Positions 1-9,415 of a stretch of 25,628 nucleotides of DNA are shown piece by piece. Numbering within the stretch: position 1 is the stretch's first letter; each line of letters opens with the position of its first letter. This DNA comes from an uncultured Verrucomicrobiota bacterium (GTDB lineage: Bacteria; Verrucomicrobiota; Verrucomicrobiae; Opitutales; Opitutaceae), in contig CAMLQS010000024.1 in assembly GCA_946482165.1 (NCBI GenBank), positions 1-25,628 of the forward strand, written 5' to 3'. The notes beneath the pieces were generated by a model. The model ran no database searches, was not told the DNA's origin, and saw only the letters and a program-made list of their open reading frames with translations. The position numbers and the translations under genes were made by a program.

Positions 1-1
1 C

Positions 2-3000
2 TTCACCCCTCCCGCCGGCTTCAATGCCGCCGGCTACTACACCGGCACCCTCTCGCAAGGCTCCGCCGGCAACGCCTTCACCATCACGGCGCCGGTCGAA
101 TCCGTCGGCGTCGCCTGGGCCTGGCGCGGCGCCGGCGACCCGATGTTCCTCGCCCTCGTGTATCCGGGTTCCAACAACATCCAGATCGACGCCGCCAGCA
201 CCGCCCTCGCCCTCGTCGCCCTTTCCCCGCTCGCCCCCAAGGGCGACCCCGCCACGCTCGACGCCGTCCTCGACCGCGCCGCCGGCAGCCCCGAGCTCGC
301 CGCGGTCGCCAACCTCATCGCCGCCGCGTCCACCGCCGGCCACGCCTACCTCGACGACGGCCGCTTCGCCGCCCTCCACGAGGCCCTGCTCACCCGCGCC
401 TTCACCGAACCGGAGCCATCCGCCCTGCTCTCCGCCTCCTTCGTCCCTCCCGGCGCCGGCTACGTGCGCCCGCTCGAACCCGAAAACGCCATCGCCCCGC
501 GCCGGCTCGACCACGCCATCACCCAGCTCTCCGCCGAGCCGCCGCTGCAAAAACTCACCTCCTCCCCCGCCGCCGCCAACCCCACCCGCCTTCACCAAAA
601 CCTCGAGCTCTGGCGCGTCAACCCGGCCTGGTTCACCGATGGCTTCGACCACATCAACCGCCTCGCCATCACCGACCGCCCCTGGCAGCTCGACTCCCTC
701 CCCTACGCCTCGGGTTTCGTGAACGCCGAACTCGGTTCCGCCAACCTCGATCCCGGCGAATGGATCGGCAAAGGGGTCGCATTCCTCCTCGACGGCGTCA
801 CCGACACCCCCTCCACCGACAACCAGTTTTTCCTCCATCGTGATCGCCCCGGCATCTACATGCTGAACGCCTTCAGCGGGAACATCTGGTTCGGCACCAA
901 CGCCCTCGACCCCGGCCGCTCCCAATCCTTCCTCATCAGCCAGATCGATCCCAACGGGCAGTGGGGCGCCGCCCTCGTCACCAATCTCCTCATCGGCGCC
1001 GTGGATGTCGCCTCCATCTTCCTGCCCGAGCTGCCTCTCCTCGGACGCAAGGAACTCGGCGACATCGCCAAGTCCGTCGCCGTCGAGCTCACCAAATCCA
1101 TCTCCGCCTATCAGTCCGCCTACGGCGAACTCGACCGCGACGCCACCATCCAGCTCGCCAAGACCGCCGCCGTCGCCGTGGCCAAGGCCGCCTCCGGCGT
1201 CGTCGCCGGCGCCGCCGCCGACAACAAACGCGACGGCTTCATCGGCGGCGGCCTCCGCCTCATCGGCCAGCTCTTCGACGCGGCCGGCAAGGTCAGCTCC
1301 GGCCTGCAGGCCGTCGAGCGCGGAGCCTCCCTCGTCACCCCCACCCACTACGCCGTCGAACGCACCATCGTCACCGTCGGGGATCCATTCGGCCCGCAGA
1401 TTCTCGCCTTCCAACCCTCCGCCGCCCGCTCCGGCGAGAGCCTCGTCGTCACCGGCGAAAACCTGCCCTTCTCCACCACCGGCCTCGAGTTCTCTTTCGT
1501 CACTTTCGAGGCCACCGGCAGCCCGCCGCCCATCTCCGCCCGCCTCGTCGCCCCCATCGCCCAGTCCAACGGCGGCATCTACCGCATCCAGATTCCCTCC
1601 GCCGCCCAGTGGCAGGCCGCCTTCGGCCCCGGCGACCACAACGTGTTTCTCGCCCTCCGCAACACCGTCAGCGGCGGCGAAACCACCACCCAGGCCAACC
1701 CCTTCCCCAACTACCAGTTCACCTACCGCGCCCCGCCGCAGATCACCGCCATCACGCCCAGTCCCGCCCGCTCCGGCGACACCATCGAGATCGCCGGCCC
1801 GGCCCTCGATCCGCACGTGCTGCAAAACACCTACGTCGAGATCGACGGCTCCTCCGCCGGCTACGTTTTCTCCAGCACCCCGGGCCGGGTTTACACCATC
1901 CTGCCCGGCGGCCTGAGCGTCGGCGCCCACTCGCTGCGCCTCATCTTCCGCGACGCCTCCACCTTCGCCATCGTCGGCGGCTCGAACACCCTCCCGTTCA
2001 CCATCCACGACCCTTACCCCGCCCCGACCCAGTCCAACACCCGCTCCCTCCTTATTACCCGCCGCGATCTCTCCAACACTCCCGACGGCGACCTCAGCAT
2101 CCACGAGGCCCTCGCCCTCGCCTCCGGCACCCTCGGCCGCGCCATCACCGTCCGCCCCCAGACCGGCGAGCCCGAAGGCTACTTCGAGTCCGACTGGGTG
2201 TCGGGCGAAGACTACGGCCCCGGCGGCGCCATCCGCGACAGCGTCAGCGTCGCCAACTTCGCCACCGGCCCCACCTCCTTCACCCTCACCGCCCCGCTCC
2301 CCCCGCCCGCCAGCGGCGACAGCGTCAGCCTCACCGGCCTCGTCTTCGACGGCGCCGGCACCCCCGAGGGCACCATCGCCTACGATCTCCGCGGCGTATC
2401 CGGTCACCAGTTACAATACGGCACCTTCCGCAATTTCCCCGGCGAGGGCGTCCTCCTGGGCAACGGCTCGCGCTTCAACTTTCTCAGCCTCGTCACCATC
2501 GAGAACCCCGACGGCGACGGCATCGTGCTCGCCGGCGACGCCTCCGACAACCGCTTCTACTCCCCCGTCGTCCGCGACGCCGCCGGCGTCGGCCTGCGCC
2601 TCGCCGGCTCCGGCGTCACCCGCAATATCCTCGGCAGCGCCACATCCCCTCCCCTCGGCGGCGGCCCGCGCTCCCTCCTCGCCGTTTACGACGCCGTCGA
2701 CCACGGCGTCCTCCTCGAGGCCGGCGCCCACGGGAACTTCCTCGACCTCGGCGAGATCCGCGGCTGCGGCGGCGACGGCCTGCGCGTCACCGGCGCGGGC
2801 ACGGAGGGCAACCAGCTCGGCGCCGGCGCCCTGCCCGGCTTCCGCGACATCGCCGGCAACGCCGGCCACGGCGTCCATGTGCTCGACGGCGCCACCGGCA
2901 ACTTCCTCACCAACCTCGCCGCCTCCGGCAACGGCGGCGACGGCTTCCGTATCGACGGACCCGCTACCCGTTACAACACCCTGCGCAGCTCCTCCGCCGG

Positions 3001-5893
3001 CTTCGATTTCGCCGCCGAAGGCACCGCCGCCTTCCGGGCGCCCGACACCGGCCACTCGCTGCTCGTTCAAAACAGCCCCTTCAACACCATCGGCACCCGC
3101 GGCACAGATTCCGGCCTCAACACCACGCTCAACCACTTCGGCGGCTCCCTCGCCTCCCCCTCGGTCCTCGTCACCGGCCCCGACGCCCACCACAACGTCA
3201 TCGACGCCTCCGCCTTCGGCTACATGGACCCGCTCCACGTATCCGACGACACGCCCCAATACCTCCTCGCCCCCGCCGCCGGCGACGCCCTCCGCCTCAC
3301 CGGCGGCGCCCACGACAACCTCATCGGCTCCGCCGCCCGCGTCGCCGAGCTCGTCGTCCTCGCCGCTCCGAACGGCGCCGGCATCCGCATCGACGGCGAC
3401 GGCACCGACCGCAACCAGGTTCTAGGCGCCTCCATCGGCTTCCGCCGCTCCGACATCGAGCTCGTCGGCCAGGAGGTCCGCGTCGGCATCCACGTCCGCG
3501 ACACCGCCGCCGACAACCGCATCGGCGAGGTCGGCGAATCCCTCGGCTCCACCCACCGCCCGCACAACCGCTTCGGCCACATCGTCGAGGCCGCCCTCCT
3601 CCTCGAAAACGTCCAGGCCGCCCTTACCCCCGCCGGCACGCCCCTCGACGCCAATCACCTCGTCAACAACCGCATCGGCTCGACGGTCTTCGGCGACGGC
3701 CCCATCGTCCACCCCGAGATCGGCATCCACCTGAAGGGCGCGGTCACCGGCCAGTTCGTTGGCGGCCCCACCCGCGCCCACGGCAACCAGATCAGCCGCT
3801 TCGGCTACGCCGCCATCTGGATCCAGGGCGGGGTCATCCCCGACTACGCCAACCGCAATCGCATCACCGGCACCTGGACCTTCTCCGCCGCCGGCACCAG
3901 CGGCTCCACCGTGAACACCGATCCCTTCGCCGGCCCCATGCCCTCCCATTCCCTGCTCATCTCCGGCGGCGCGAGCGGCCAGGTGGTCGGCGAGGAGTGG
4001 CCGCTCTACAACCAGTTCGGCGGCGCCTGGGTCAACACCTACGTCGACGGCGGCGCCGACCACTGGCTGCGCGCCTCCTGGTTCGATCTCGGCGGGCGCT
4101 CGACGATCTTCGTCCGCAACGCCTCCTCCTGCCGCATCGGCGGCACCGACCCCGCCCACCTCGTCCACCTCACCCGCGGCGCCAGCACCGGCGAGCCGCT
4201 CACCGCCGCCATCGTGCTCGCCGGCGGCGGCGGCCACCGCGTCGAGGGCGCGCTCATCGGCGACCGCGGCACCACCGACACCATCTGGGGCTCCCGCTCC
4301 CACGGCATCCTCGTGTGGAACTCCGCCAACAACCGCATCGGCGGCCCCGAACGCCGCTCCGGCAACACCATCGTCCGCTCCGCCGCCGACGGCATCCGCA
4401 TCCTCGGCGCCGGTTCCACGGGAAATCTCGTCGGCAACAACCGCATCGGCGCCGGCGCCCCGGCCAGCCCCAACCAGGGCAACCTCGGCGCGGGCGTCCA
4501 CTTCCTCGACGGAGCTCACGACAACCTCCTCGGCGGCTTCCAGACCCCGTGGGGCGTTCCCGCCGGCCCCGGTATCCTTTCCCCGAATACGATCCGCGAC
4601 AACGCCGGCGACGGCGTGCTCGTCGCGGGCGCCGCCACCGCGGGCAACGCCATCCTCGCCAATTCGATCCACACGAACGGCGGCCTAGGCATCCGCCACT
4701 CCAACGGCGGCAACCGGAACCAGCCCCCGCCCGCCCTCGTCACCCTCTCCGCCGGCCGCATCCACGGCCAGGTCGCGAGCCTCGCGAGCACGCCGGCCGG
4801 CAGCACCATCGAGATTTTCATGAATCCGAACGCCCCGGAGCCCGAGGGCGAGGTGTCCTTCGGCCGGGGCCTCGTCGCCGCCGACGGCACCTTCAGCTTC
4901 CCCTACCCCTTCCTGCCTCCGGCCGGCGTCATAACCGCGACCGCCACCCACGCGACCACCGGCGACACCTCGCAGTTCACCAACGCCGTCGTGCTCCCCG
5001 CCACCTTCGGGTTCCGGCTCTCCACCCCGGTCGGCGAAGGCTCCGTCACCCGCGCCTGGCCGGGCGGCGCCTCGCCGTTCCCCGCCGTCGTTCTCACCGC
5101 CTCCAGCGAAGGCGCCGAAGTCGAGGTGACCGCGCTCCGCGTGCGCGCCTCCTCCTCCTCCTCCGGCGCCCTCGCCGCCATCGCGGGCGTCTCGCTCTTC
5201 GAGGACGTGGATCGCGACGGCGCCTGGTCCGCCCCCGACCGGCCGCTCTCCGATCCGCTCGCGCCCGCCGCCTTCTCCGGCCCCGACTCCATCGCCGCCA
5301 TCGCCCTGGCCGGCGCCCGCATCCACCCCGACGAATCCAGGAACTGGATACTTCGTCTCCACCCCGCCGACGGCGTCGCGCCCTCCGGCTCCGTCCAGTT
5401 CGAGGTCGCCGACGCGAACGCGGTGGACGAAATCTACTGGGAACCGCTCGGCCACGCCGGCGTGGCCGCCGTCTTCCCCCTTCGCTCCGCCACGCTCACG
5501 AGCGGCGCGACCGCCGATCCGCTCGCCGCCTGGCGCGCCGGGCACGGCCTGCCCGCCGACGGCAGCGGCGACGGCGCCAACGCGGCCGACCCCGATGGCG
5601 ACGGCCTCCCCAACCTCGCCGAATACGCCCTCGGTTCCTCGCCCGTCGACGCGACCGACGCCGCCCGCCCGGCGATCGCCCGCCTCTCCTCGCCGACACG
5701 CCTCACCCTCACCTACGCGCGACTGCGCGCCGACATCACCTACACGGTCGAGGCGACCACCGATCTCGGCACCGTCGCCTGGTCCGCCGCTGGCGTCGAT
5801 CAAGGCGGCGCGGGAACGCCCGTCACCGCCACCTACCCGCTCGCCGGCCCCCGCACCTTTCTCCGCCTCCGCGTGACACCTTCCGCCCCTTGA
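2..5893 (+). CDS. Giant secreted right-handed beta-helix protein with two IPT/TIG domains, 5'-truncated by the window
   Basis: The frame is open from base 2, so the true start lies upstream; 1963 residues are visible. In order: a region I do not recognise; an Ala/Gly-rich helical block (about residues 320-460); two IPT/TIG immunoglobulin-like domains (about 461-575 and 578-670, each opening with a PxxARSGxxxxxxG pattern); a degenerate CSLREA-like segment (DGDLSIHEALALASG, near 690-705); a long parallel beta-helix (about 770-1570) built from imperfect repeats of the NxxIGG / GDGxxxxGxxxxxNxxxxN type; the beta-sandwich that usually follows such helices (ending ITATATHATTGDTSQFTNAV); a DVDRDG loop; and a C-terminal module with DPDGDGLPNLAEYALGS. 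This is known architecture for exported, often adhesive or polysaccharide-interacting surface proteins. Substrate and anchoring are inference. No pectate-lyase-type catalytic motif was identified. Confidence 0.9.
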   Translation, partial: FTPPAGFNAAGYYTGTLSQGSAGNAFTITAPVESVGVAWAWRGAGDPMFLALVYPGSNNIQIDAASTALALVALSPLAPKGDPATLDAVLDRAAGSPELAAVANLIAAASTAGHAYLDDGRFAALHEALLTRAFTEPEPSALLSASFVPPGAGYVRPLEPENAIAPRRLDHAITQLSAEPPLQKLTSSPAAANPTRLHQNLELWRVNPAWFTDGFDHINRLAITDRPWQLDSLPYASGFVNAELGSANLDPGEWIGKGVAFLLDGVTDTPSTDNQFFLHRDRPGIYMLNAFSGNIWFGTNALDPGRSQSFLISQIDPNGQWGAALVTNLLIGAVDVASIFLPELPLLGRKELGDIAKSVAVELTKSISAYQSAYGELDRDATIQLAKTAAVAVAKAASGVVAGAAADNKRDGFIGGGLRLIGQLFDAAGKVSSGLQAVERGASLVTPTHYAVERTIVTVGDPFGPQILAFQPSAARSGESLVVTGENLPFSTTGLEFSFVTFEATGSPPPISARLVAPIAQSNGGIYRIQIPSAAQWQAAFGPGDHNVFLALRNTVSGGETTTQANPFPNYQFTYRAPPQITAITPSPARSGDTIEIAGPALDPHVLQNTYVEIDGSSAGYVFSSTPGRVYTILPGGLSVGAHSLRLIFRDASTFAIVGGSNTLPFTIHDPYPAPTQSNTRSLLITRRDLSNTPDGDLSIHEALALASGTLGRAITVRPQTGEPEGYFESDWVSGEDYGPGGAIRDSVSVANFATGPTSFTLTAPLPPPASGDSVSLTGLVFDGAGTPEGTIAYDLRGVSGHQLQYGTFRNFPGEGVLLGNGSRFNFLSLVTIENPDGDGIVLAGDASDNRFYSPVVRDAAGVGLRLAGSGVTRNILGSATSPPLGGGPRSLLAVYDAVDHGVLLEAGAHGNFLDLGEIRGCGGDGLRVTGAGTEGNQLGAGALPGFRDIAGNAGHGVHVLDGATGNFLTNLAASGNGGDGFRIDGPATRYNTLRSSSAGFDFAAEGTAAFRAPDTGHSLLVQNSPFNTIGTRGTDSGLNTTLNHFGGSLASPSVLVTGPDAHHNVIDASAFGYMDPLHVSDDTPQYLLAPAAGDALRLTGGAHDNLIGSAARVAELVVLAAPNGAGIRIDGDGTDRNQVLGASIGFRRSDIELVGQEVRVGIHVRDTAADNRIGEVGESLGSTHRPHNRFGHIVEAALLLENVQAALTPAGTPLDANHLVNNRIGSTVFGDGPIVHPEIGIHLKGAVTGQFVGGPTRAHGNQISRFGYAAIWIQGGVIPDYANRNRITGTWTFSAAGTSGSTVNTDPFAGPMPSHSLLISGGASGQVVGEEWPLYNQFGGAWVNTYVDGGADHWLRASWFDLGGRSTIFVRNASSCRIGGTDPAHLVHLTRGASTGEPLTAAIVLAGGGGHRVEGALIGDRGTTDTIWGSRSHGILVWNSANNRIGGPERRSGNTIVRSAADGIRILGAGSTGNLVGNNRIGAGAPASPNQGNLGAGVHFLDGAHDNLLGGFQTPWGVPAGPGILSPNTIRDNAGDGVLVAGAATAGNAILANSIHTNGGLGIRHSNGGNRNQPPPALVTLSAGRIHGQVASLASTPAGSTIEIFMNPNAPEPEGEVSFGRGLVAADGTFSFPYPFLPPAGVITATATHATTGDTSQFTNAVVLPATFGFRLSTPVGEGSVTRAWPGGASPFPAVVLTASSEGAEVEVTALRVRASSSSSGALAAIAGVSLFEDVDRDGAWSAPDRPLSDPLAPAAFSGPDSIAAIALAGARIHPDESRNWILRLHPADGVAPSGSVQFEVADANAVDEIYWEPLGHAGVAAVFPLRSATLTSGATADPLAAWRAGHGLPADGSGDGANAADPDGDGLPNLAEYALGSSPVDATDAARPAIARLSSPTRLTLTYARLRADITYTVEATTDLGTVAWSAAGVDQGGAGTPVTATYPLAGPRTFLRLRVTPSAP

Positions 5894-5939
5894 TCACGAA
5901 CTTCGGGCATCCAAGGCCGAACCCCGATGGGAGAGCACT

Positions 5940-6410
5940 TTACTGCAGGCGCAGCGAATGCGTCTCGATCACCTTTTCGTCGGCGCCTACCAAGACCAGA
6001 TAGACGATGTAGTTGAAGGGACGCTTAAGCATGCCGGGCGATGCGAGCGTCTCCGCCCCCGCCGGCACGAGCACCGTGAAACGCGGCCGGGTGTCGTTCC
6101 ATCGCGCCGTAATGCGAACGGCGTCCGCCGGCTCCTTCTTTTTCTCCTGATTGTAGAAAGTGACCTTCAGCTGCACGCCCTCGGCCTCCACGCTCAAAAA
6201 TCGGCCGTCGGGACGAGTGAGGACGACGCCCGGGATCTTGATTTCCTCTTCCTTCTTTTCCCCGGCGGCAGCGGCCGCCGGCGCGGGCTTAGTCGCTGCG
6301 GGAGGGACGGGCGCGGCGGGTTTGGCTGGTGGCGTGCCTTGGGCGAAAACAACCGAACCCAACAGGCAGTAAGCGGCGAAGAGGGAGGCGGGGCGCATAA
6401 ACCGAAGCAT
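5940..6410 (-). CDS. Small secreted protein of unknown function
   Basis: A 156-residue protein. It has a clear signal peptide (MLRFMRPASLFAAYCLLGSV, predicted cleavage after VFAQ or close by), then a Pro/Ala/Lys-rich linker (about residues 24-58), then a compact domain of about 95 residues beginning KIPGVVLTRPDGRFLSVE that looks all-beta. A start at the fifth codon is also possible. A GAGGTGG stretch lies about 10 bases before the first ATG, which favours the longer form. I recall similar short secreted hypothetical proteins in Opitutaceae (an IPG-x-RP-G-F-L domain after a Pro/Ala linker), but no function is known to me. It lies 51 bases downstream of rarA on the same strand, so it could be read from the same transcript, and it converges with the beta-helix gene. 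Confidence 0.8.
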   Translation of the reverse strand: MLRFMRPASLFAAYCLLGSVVFAQGTPPAKPAAPVPPAATKPAPAAAAAGEKKEEEIKIPGVVLTRPDGRFLSVEAEGVQLKVTFYNQEKKKEPADAVRITARWNDTRPRFTVLVPAGAETLASPGMLKRPFNYIVYLVLVGADEKVIETHSLRLQ

Positions 6411-6461
6411 GGCCCGGCATCCACCTCGGGCAAGCGTGCGCCGGGCGAACCGGCCGTAAAT

Positions 6462-7859
6462 TCAACTTCCCTCGCTCGACAAGCTTCGCTTGCCGGCCGC
6501 CGGCTTGGCTCCGCCGCCCAAGGCTTGGGCGCGCATCTCGCGCCAGCGGGCCAGGCGCTCCGCCAGCTTCGCCTCGATGCCCGCGGTCTTCGGCGTGAAA
6601 AGGCGGAGCGGTTTTTCCAAGTAGGCCTGCGGCGCGATGTTTTCCGGAAAGTCGTGCGCGTAGAGGTAGCCCTTGCCGTGGCCGAGCGCCTTGTTGGCTT
6701 TGCCTCCTTTGTCGCGCAGCGCCATCGGCACCGGTTGCACGGTCTGTTCGGCGACAGCCTGCTTGGCGGCGGCGAGGGCGAGGGTCACCGAATTGCTCTT
6801 GGGCGCGCAGGCGATGTGCAGCGTGGCGTGCGCCAAGGCGTATTCCGCCTCGGGAAGGCCGACGAACTCCGCCGCCTGATGCGCGGCGACCGCCATGGGC
6901 AAGGCCAGCGCGTCGGCAAGACCCACATCTTCGCTCGCCAGAATCACAAGGCGTCGCGCGATGAAGCGCGGGTCTTCGCCGCCGGCGAGCATCTTGGCCA
7001 ACCAATAGAGCGCGGCGTCGGGATCGGAACCGCGGCAGCTTTTGATGAAGGCCGAAACCGTGTCGTAATGCTCGTCCTCGTCCGCGTCGTAGCGAATGCG
7101 CCGCTCGCGGGCGAAAACCTCCAGCTCGCCCGCCGTCACCGGCGCAGCGGGAGGCAGGCCGGCGACGATCACTTCGAGGGCGTTGAGCGCGCGGCGCAGG
7201 TCGCCGTCGCAGAGCTTCGCGAGGTCGAGCAACACCGCCTCGTCCGCCGTGCAACCCGTGGCGCCGAGGCCGCGCTCGGCATCGACAAGAGCGCGGGCGA
7301 GCACGCTCGCGACCGCCGCGGGCGCCAGCGGCTCGAGCCGGAACAGATGGCTGCGCGAGAGCAACGGCGGGTTCACATAGAAACCGGGGTTGTGCGTCGT
7401 CGCGCCGATGAGGCGGATGTAGCCCTCCTCGACGTCGGGCAGGAGCAGGTCCTGCTGCGACTTGTTGAACCGGTGCAACTCGTCGATGAAGAGCAGGGTG
7501 GGCTCCGAAGGCCGGCGGCGCGCCGTCGCCAGGATCTCGCGCAGCTCGCCCACGTTGCTCATCACCGCGTTCACCCGCACGAAGCGGCTGCCCGTCACGC
7601 GCGCGATCGCCTCGGCGAAACTGGTTTTTCCGCAACCGGGCGGCCCGTAAAAAATCAGGCTGCCGAAGCGGTTGGCGGCGATGAGCCGGGCAAGGAGGCC
7701 GTCCGATCTGGTGAGGTGCTCCTGCCCCGCGATCTCCTCGAGGCTGCGTGGTCGCATGCGCGCGGCGAGCGGCTGCCGCGCGGGTGCGCCCGAGGCGGAA
7801 GCCGAGGCCGGGACCGGCGCCGGGGCGACTTCGCCGAACAAATCATTCTCGCCGCTCAT
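6462..7859 (-). CDS. rarA: Replication-associated recombination protein A (RarA/MgsA family AAA+ ATPase)
   Basis: A 465-residue cytoplasmic AAA+ ATPase related to the clamp-loader family. RarA homologs act at stalled replication forks. Visible motifs: Walker A GPPGCGKTS (residues 72-80, Lys78), Walker B LLFIDELHRFN (Asp126-Glu127), the family block IGATTHNPGFYVNPPLLSRS including the sensor and arginine-finger region, then the C-terminal tetramerisation part with RRLVILASEDVGLAD and KGYLYAHDFPENIAPQ. Length and domain order match the full-length family. The start ATG at 7857-7859 lies 16 bases after the stop of the TerC-family gene on the same strand, so co-transcription is likely. The first 30 residues are Ala/Pro-rich and not conserved. 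The last 15 residues are also probably lineage-specific. Confidence 0.95.
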   Translation of the reverse strand: MSGENDLFGEVAPAPVPASASASGAPARQPLAARMRPRSLEEIAGQEHLTRSDGLLARLIAANRFGSLIFYGPPGCGKTSFAEAIARVTGSRFVRVNAVMSNVGELREILATARRRPSEPTLLFIDELHRFNKSQQDLLLPDVEEGYIRLIGATTHNPGFYVNPPLLSRSHLFRLEPLAPAAVASVLARALVDAERGLGATGCTADEAVLLDLAKLCDGDLRRALNALEVIVAGLPPAAPVTAGELEVFARERRIRYDADEDEHYDTVSAFIKSCRGSDPDAALYWLAKMLAGGEDPRFIARRLVILASEDVGLADALALPMAVAAHQAAEFVGLPEAEYALAHATLHIACAPKSNSVTLALAAAKQAVAEQTVQPVPMALRDKGGKANKALGHGKGYLYAHDFPENIAPQAYLEKPLRLFTPKTAGIEAKLAERLARWREMRAQALGGGAKPAAGKRSLSSEGS

Positions 7860-7875
7860 GCCGCCGGGAGGGGAC

Positions 7876-8631
7876 TCATTTCACCGCCTGGCGCAACTCG
7901 ATCGGCTTGGCGTGGCCCTTCGCGGTGCGAAGACGCAGGTTGAGCATCTCGACGATGAAGGCGAAGGCCATCGAGAAGTAGATATAACCCTTCGGGATGT
8001 GCTGGCCAAGGCTCTCGCCGACGAGCGTGACGCCGATCAGAATAAGGAAGCTGAGCGCGAGCATCTTGATCGTCGGGTGGCGGTTCACGAAGTCGCTGAT
8101 CGCGCCGGCGAAAACGAGCATGACGCCGAGCGAAATACAGACGGCCGTGATCATCACCCAAAGCTTGTCGACCATGCCGACGGCCGTGATCACCGAATCG
8201 AGCGAGAACACGACGTCGAGCAGCAGGATCTGAACGATCACCGCGCCAAACGAGATTACCTTGCCCGTCGGGTTGGCCTCGCCGTCCTCGCCCTCGAGCT
8301 TGTGGTGGATCTCGGTCACGCTCTTGCCGATCAGGAAGAGGCCGCCGATCAGAAGGATCAGATCTCGCCCGGTCAGCGCGTGATCCAGGACCGGGAGCGT
8401 GAACAGCGGCTTCGTGAGGCCCATGAGCCAGCTGATGCTGAAAAGCAGGGCGACACGCGTGACGAAAGCGAGCATCAGGCCGGTTTGACGGGCCTTCTTC
8501 TGCTGATCCTTCGGAAGCTTGCCCGCCAAGATCGAGATGAAGATGACGTTATCGATGCCGAGAACGATCTCGAGCAGCGTAAGCGTGAGGAGGGGAACGA
8601 TCCAAGTGCCCGGGTCGGAGAGAATATCCAT
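7876..8631 (-). CDS. TerC family integral membrane protein
   Basis: A 251-residue polytopic inner-membrane protein with about seven hydrophobic segments. It carries the two intramembrane acidic signatures of the TerC superfamily: EIVLGIDNVIF (Glu21, Asp27) and DVVFSLDSVITAVG (Asp139, Asp145). It also has the conserved LIGGLFLIGKSVTEIHHKLE stretch and the C-terminal block GYIYFSMAFAFIVEMLNLR. Related proteins have been linked to tellurite resistance and, in several bacteria, to manganese export. Which ion this one handles cannot be read from the sequence, and no other ter genes are present, so 'tellurium resistance' should not be assumed. It sits between hisH (93 bases upstream) and rarA (16 bases downstream) on the same strand. 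No purine-rich ribosome-binding site precedes the ATG. Confidence 0.93.
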   Translation of the reverse strand: MDILSDPGTWIVPLLTLTLLEIVLGIDNVIFISILAGKLPKDQQKKARQTGLMLAFVTRVALLFSISWLMGLTKPLFTLPVLDHALTGRDLILLIGGLFLIGKSVTEIHHKLEGEDGEANPTGKVISFGAVIVQILLLDVVFSLDSVITAVGMVDKLWVMITAVCISLGVMLVFAGAISDFVNRHPTIKMLALSFLILIGVTLVGESLGQHIPKGYIYFSMAFAFIVEMLNLRLRTAKGHAKPIELRQAVK

Positions 8632-8724
8632 AGAAGTGGGAAGTCGCGAAATGGGACGGGCCGCCGCCCCGCGTCAATGGCGACCGGAAGGAGTTGGAAA
8701 CGCCCGTCCGGTTTTCCAAGTCGC

Positions 8725-9369
8725 TCAGGCCGTTGCCGCCCGGGCGGTCGCCGACGCGAAATTCCGGTAGATTTGCAGGCCCTTCGCCTGGCTCTTTTCC
8801 GGATGGAACTGCGTGGCAAAACAGCGGCCGCGGGCTATCGCCGCCGTGAAGACGCCGCCATAATCGCACTCCGCGAGCACCAGCGCGGGATCGGCCGGCA
8901 CGCAGTGGAAGCTGTGCACAAAGTAAAAGGCCTCCCCCTCGGCGCGCAGCTCCGCGCGCAGCGGCGAATCCGCCTGGGTGAAACGCACGTCGTTCCAGCC
9001 CATGTGGGGAATCTTGTATTCCGCCGGACGCACGAAACGAAGCACCCGGCCGGGGAACACGCCCAACCCCTCGGTGCCCGCGCCGCCGCCTTCCTCCGAA
9101 TGCTCGAAGAGCGCCTGCATTCCAAGGCAGACCCCGAGGAATGGCTGATCCGCGGCGATCCACTCGCGCACCGTGCGATCAAGCCCGGTGGAGCGCAGCG
9201 AGGCCACGCAGTCGCGAAGCGCGCCCACGCCGGGAAGCACGAGACCGTCGGCGTCGGCCGCCTCGACCTCCAGGGGCGTGCGCACGACGCGCACCTCCGC
9301 GCCGACGGCCTCGAGGGCCTTGGTCACGGAGCGAAGATTGCAGATTCCGTTGTCGATGACGGCGATCAT
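8725..9369 (-). CDS. hisH: Imidazole glycerol phosphate synthase, glutamine amidotransferase subunit HisH
   Basis: A 214-residue class I glutamine amidotransferase that supplies ammonia to HisF in histidine biosynthesis (PRFAR to imidazole glycerol phosphate plus AICAR). The complete triad is visible: Cys81 in PFLGVCLGMQALFEHSEE, and His189 and Glu191 in ATQFHPEKSQ. The HisH-typical PHMGWNDV (from residue 121) and YFVHSFHCVP (from 149) are also present. The N-terminal signature reads MIAVIDNGICNLRSV, where Asn7 takes the place of the usual Tyr of the DYG motif. The gene lies 46 bases downstream of hisB. HisF, the obligate partner, is not in this window, so the his genes are split here. No Shine-Dalgarno sequence is visible before the ATG at 9367-9369. 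Confidence 0.96.
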   Translation of the reverse strand: MIAVIDNGICNLRSVTKALEAVGAEVRVVRTPLEVEAADADGLVLPGVGALRDCVASLRSTGLDRTVREWIAADQPFLGVCLGMQALFEHSEEGGGAGTEGLGVFPGRVLRFVRPAEYKIPHMGWNDVRFTQADSPLRAELRAEGEAFYFVHSFHCVPADPALVLAECDYGGVFTAAIARGRCFATQFHPEKSQAKGLQIYRNFASATARAATA

Positions 9370-9415
9370 TTGAGCAGGAAACGTGGAGCCGTGAGCAAGG
9401 AGCCCGAAAGCGCGC

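Noticed and set aside
5902..5921. TTCGG/CCGAA hairpin between the convergent beta-helix and small secreted protein genes as a shared terminator
   Set aside because: A stem of only 5 bp with a 10-base loop and no T tract on either side.
961..6003. A 1680-codon open frame on the plus strand overlapping the beta-helix gene
   Set aside because: Its translation is dominated by Arg, Pro and His, the product of a GC-rich third position read out of frame. The overlapping frame has clear domains.
7876..8631. Tellurite-resistance function for the TerC-family protein
   Set aside because: No other ter genes are nearby and the family is functionally broad; only the membrane family is supported.
8694..8719. 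TTGGAAA/TTTCCAA stem between hisH and the TerC-family gene as a terminator
   Set aside because: Only 7 AT-rich pairs with a 12-base loop and no T run on the minus strand; too weak to call.
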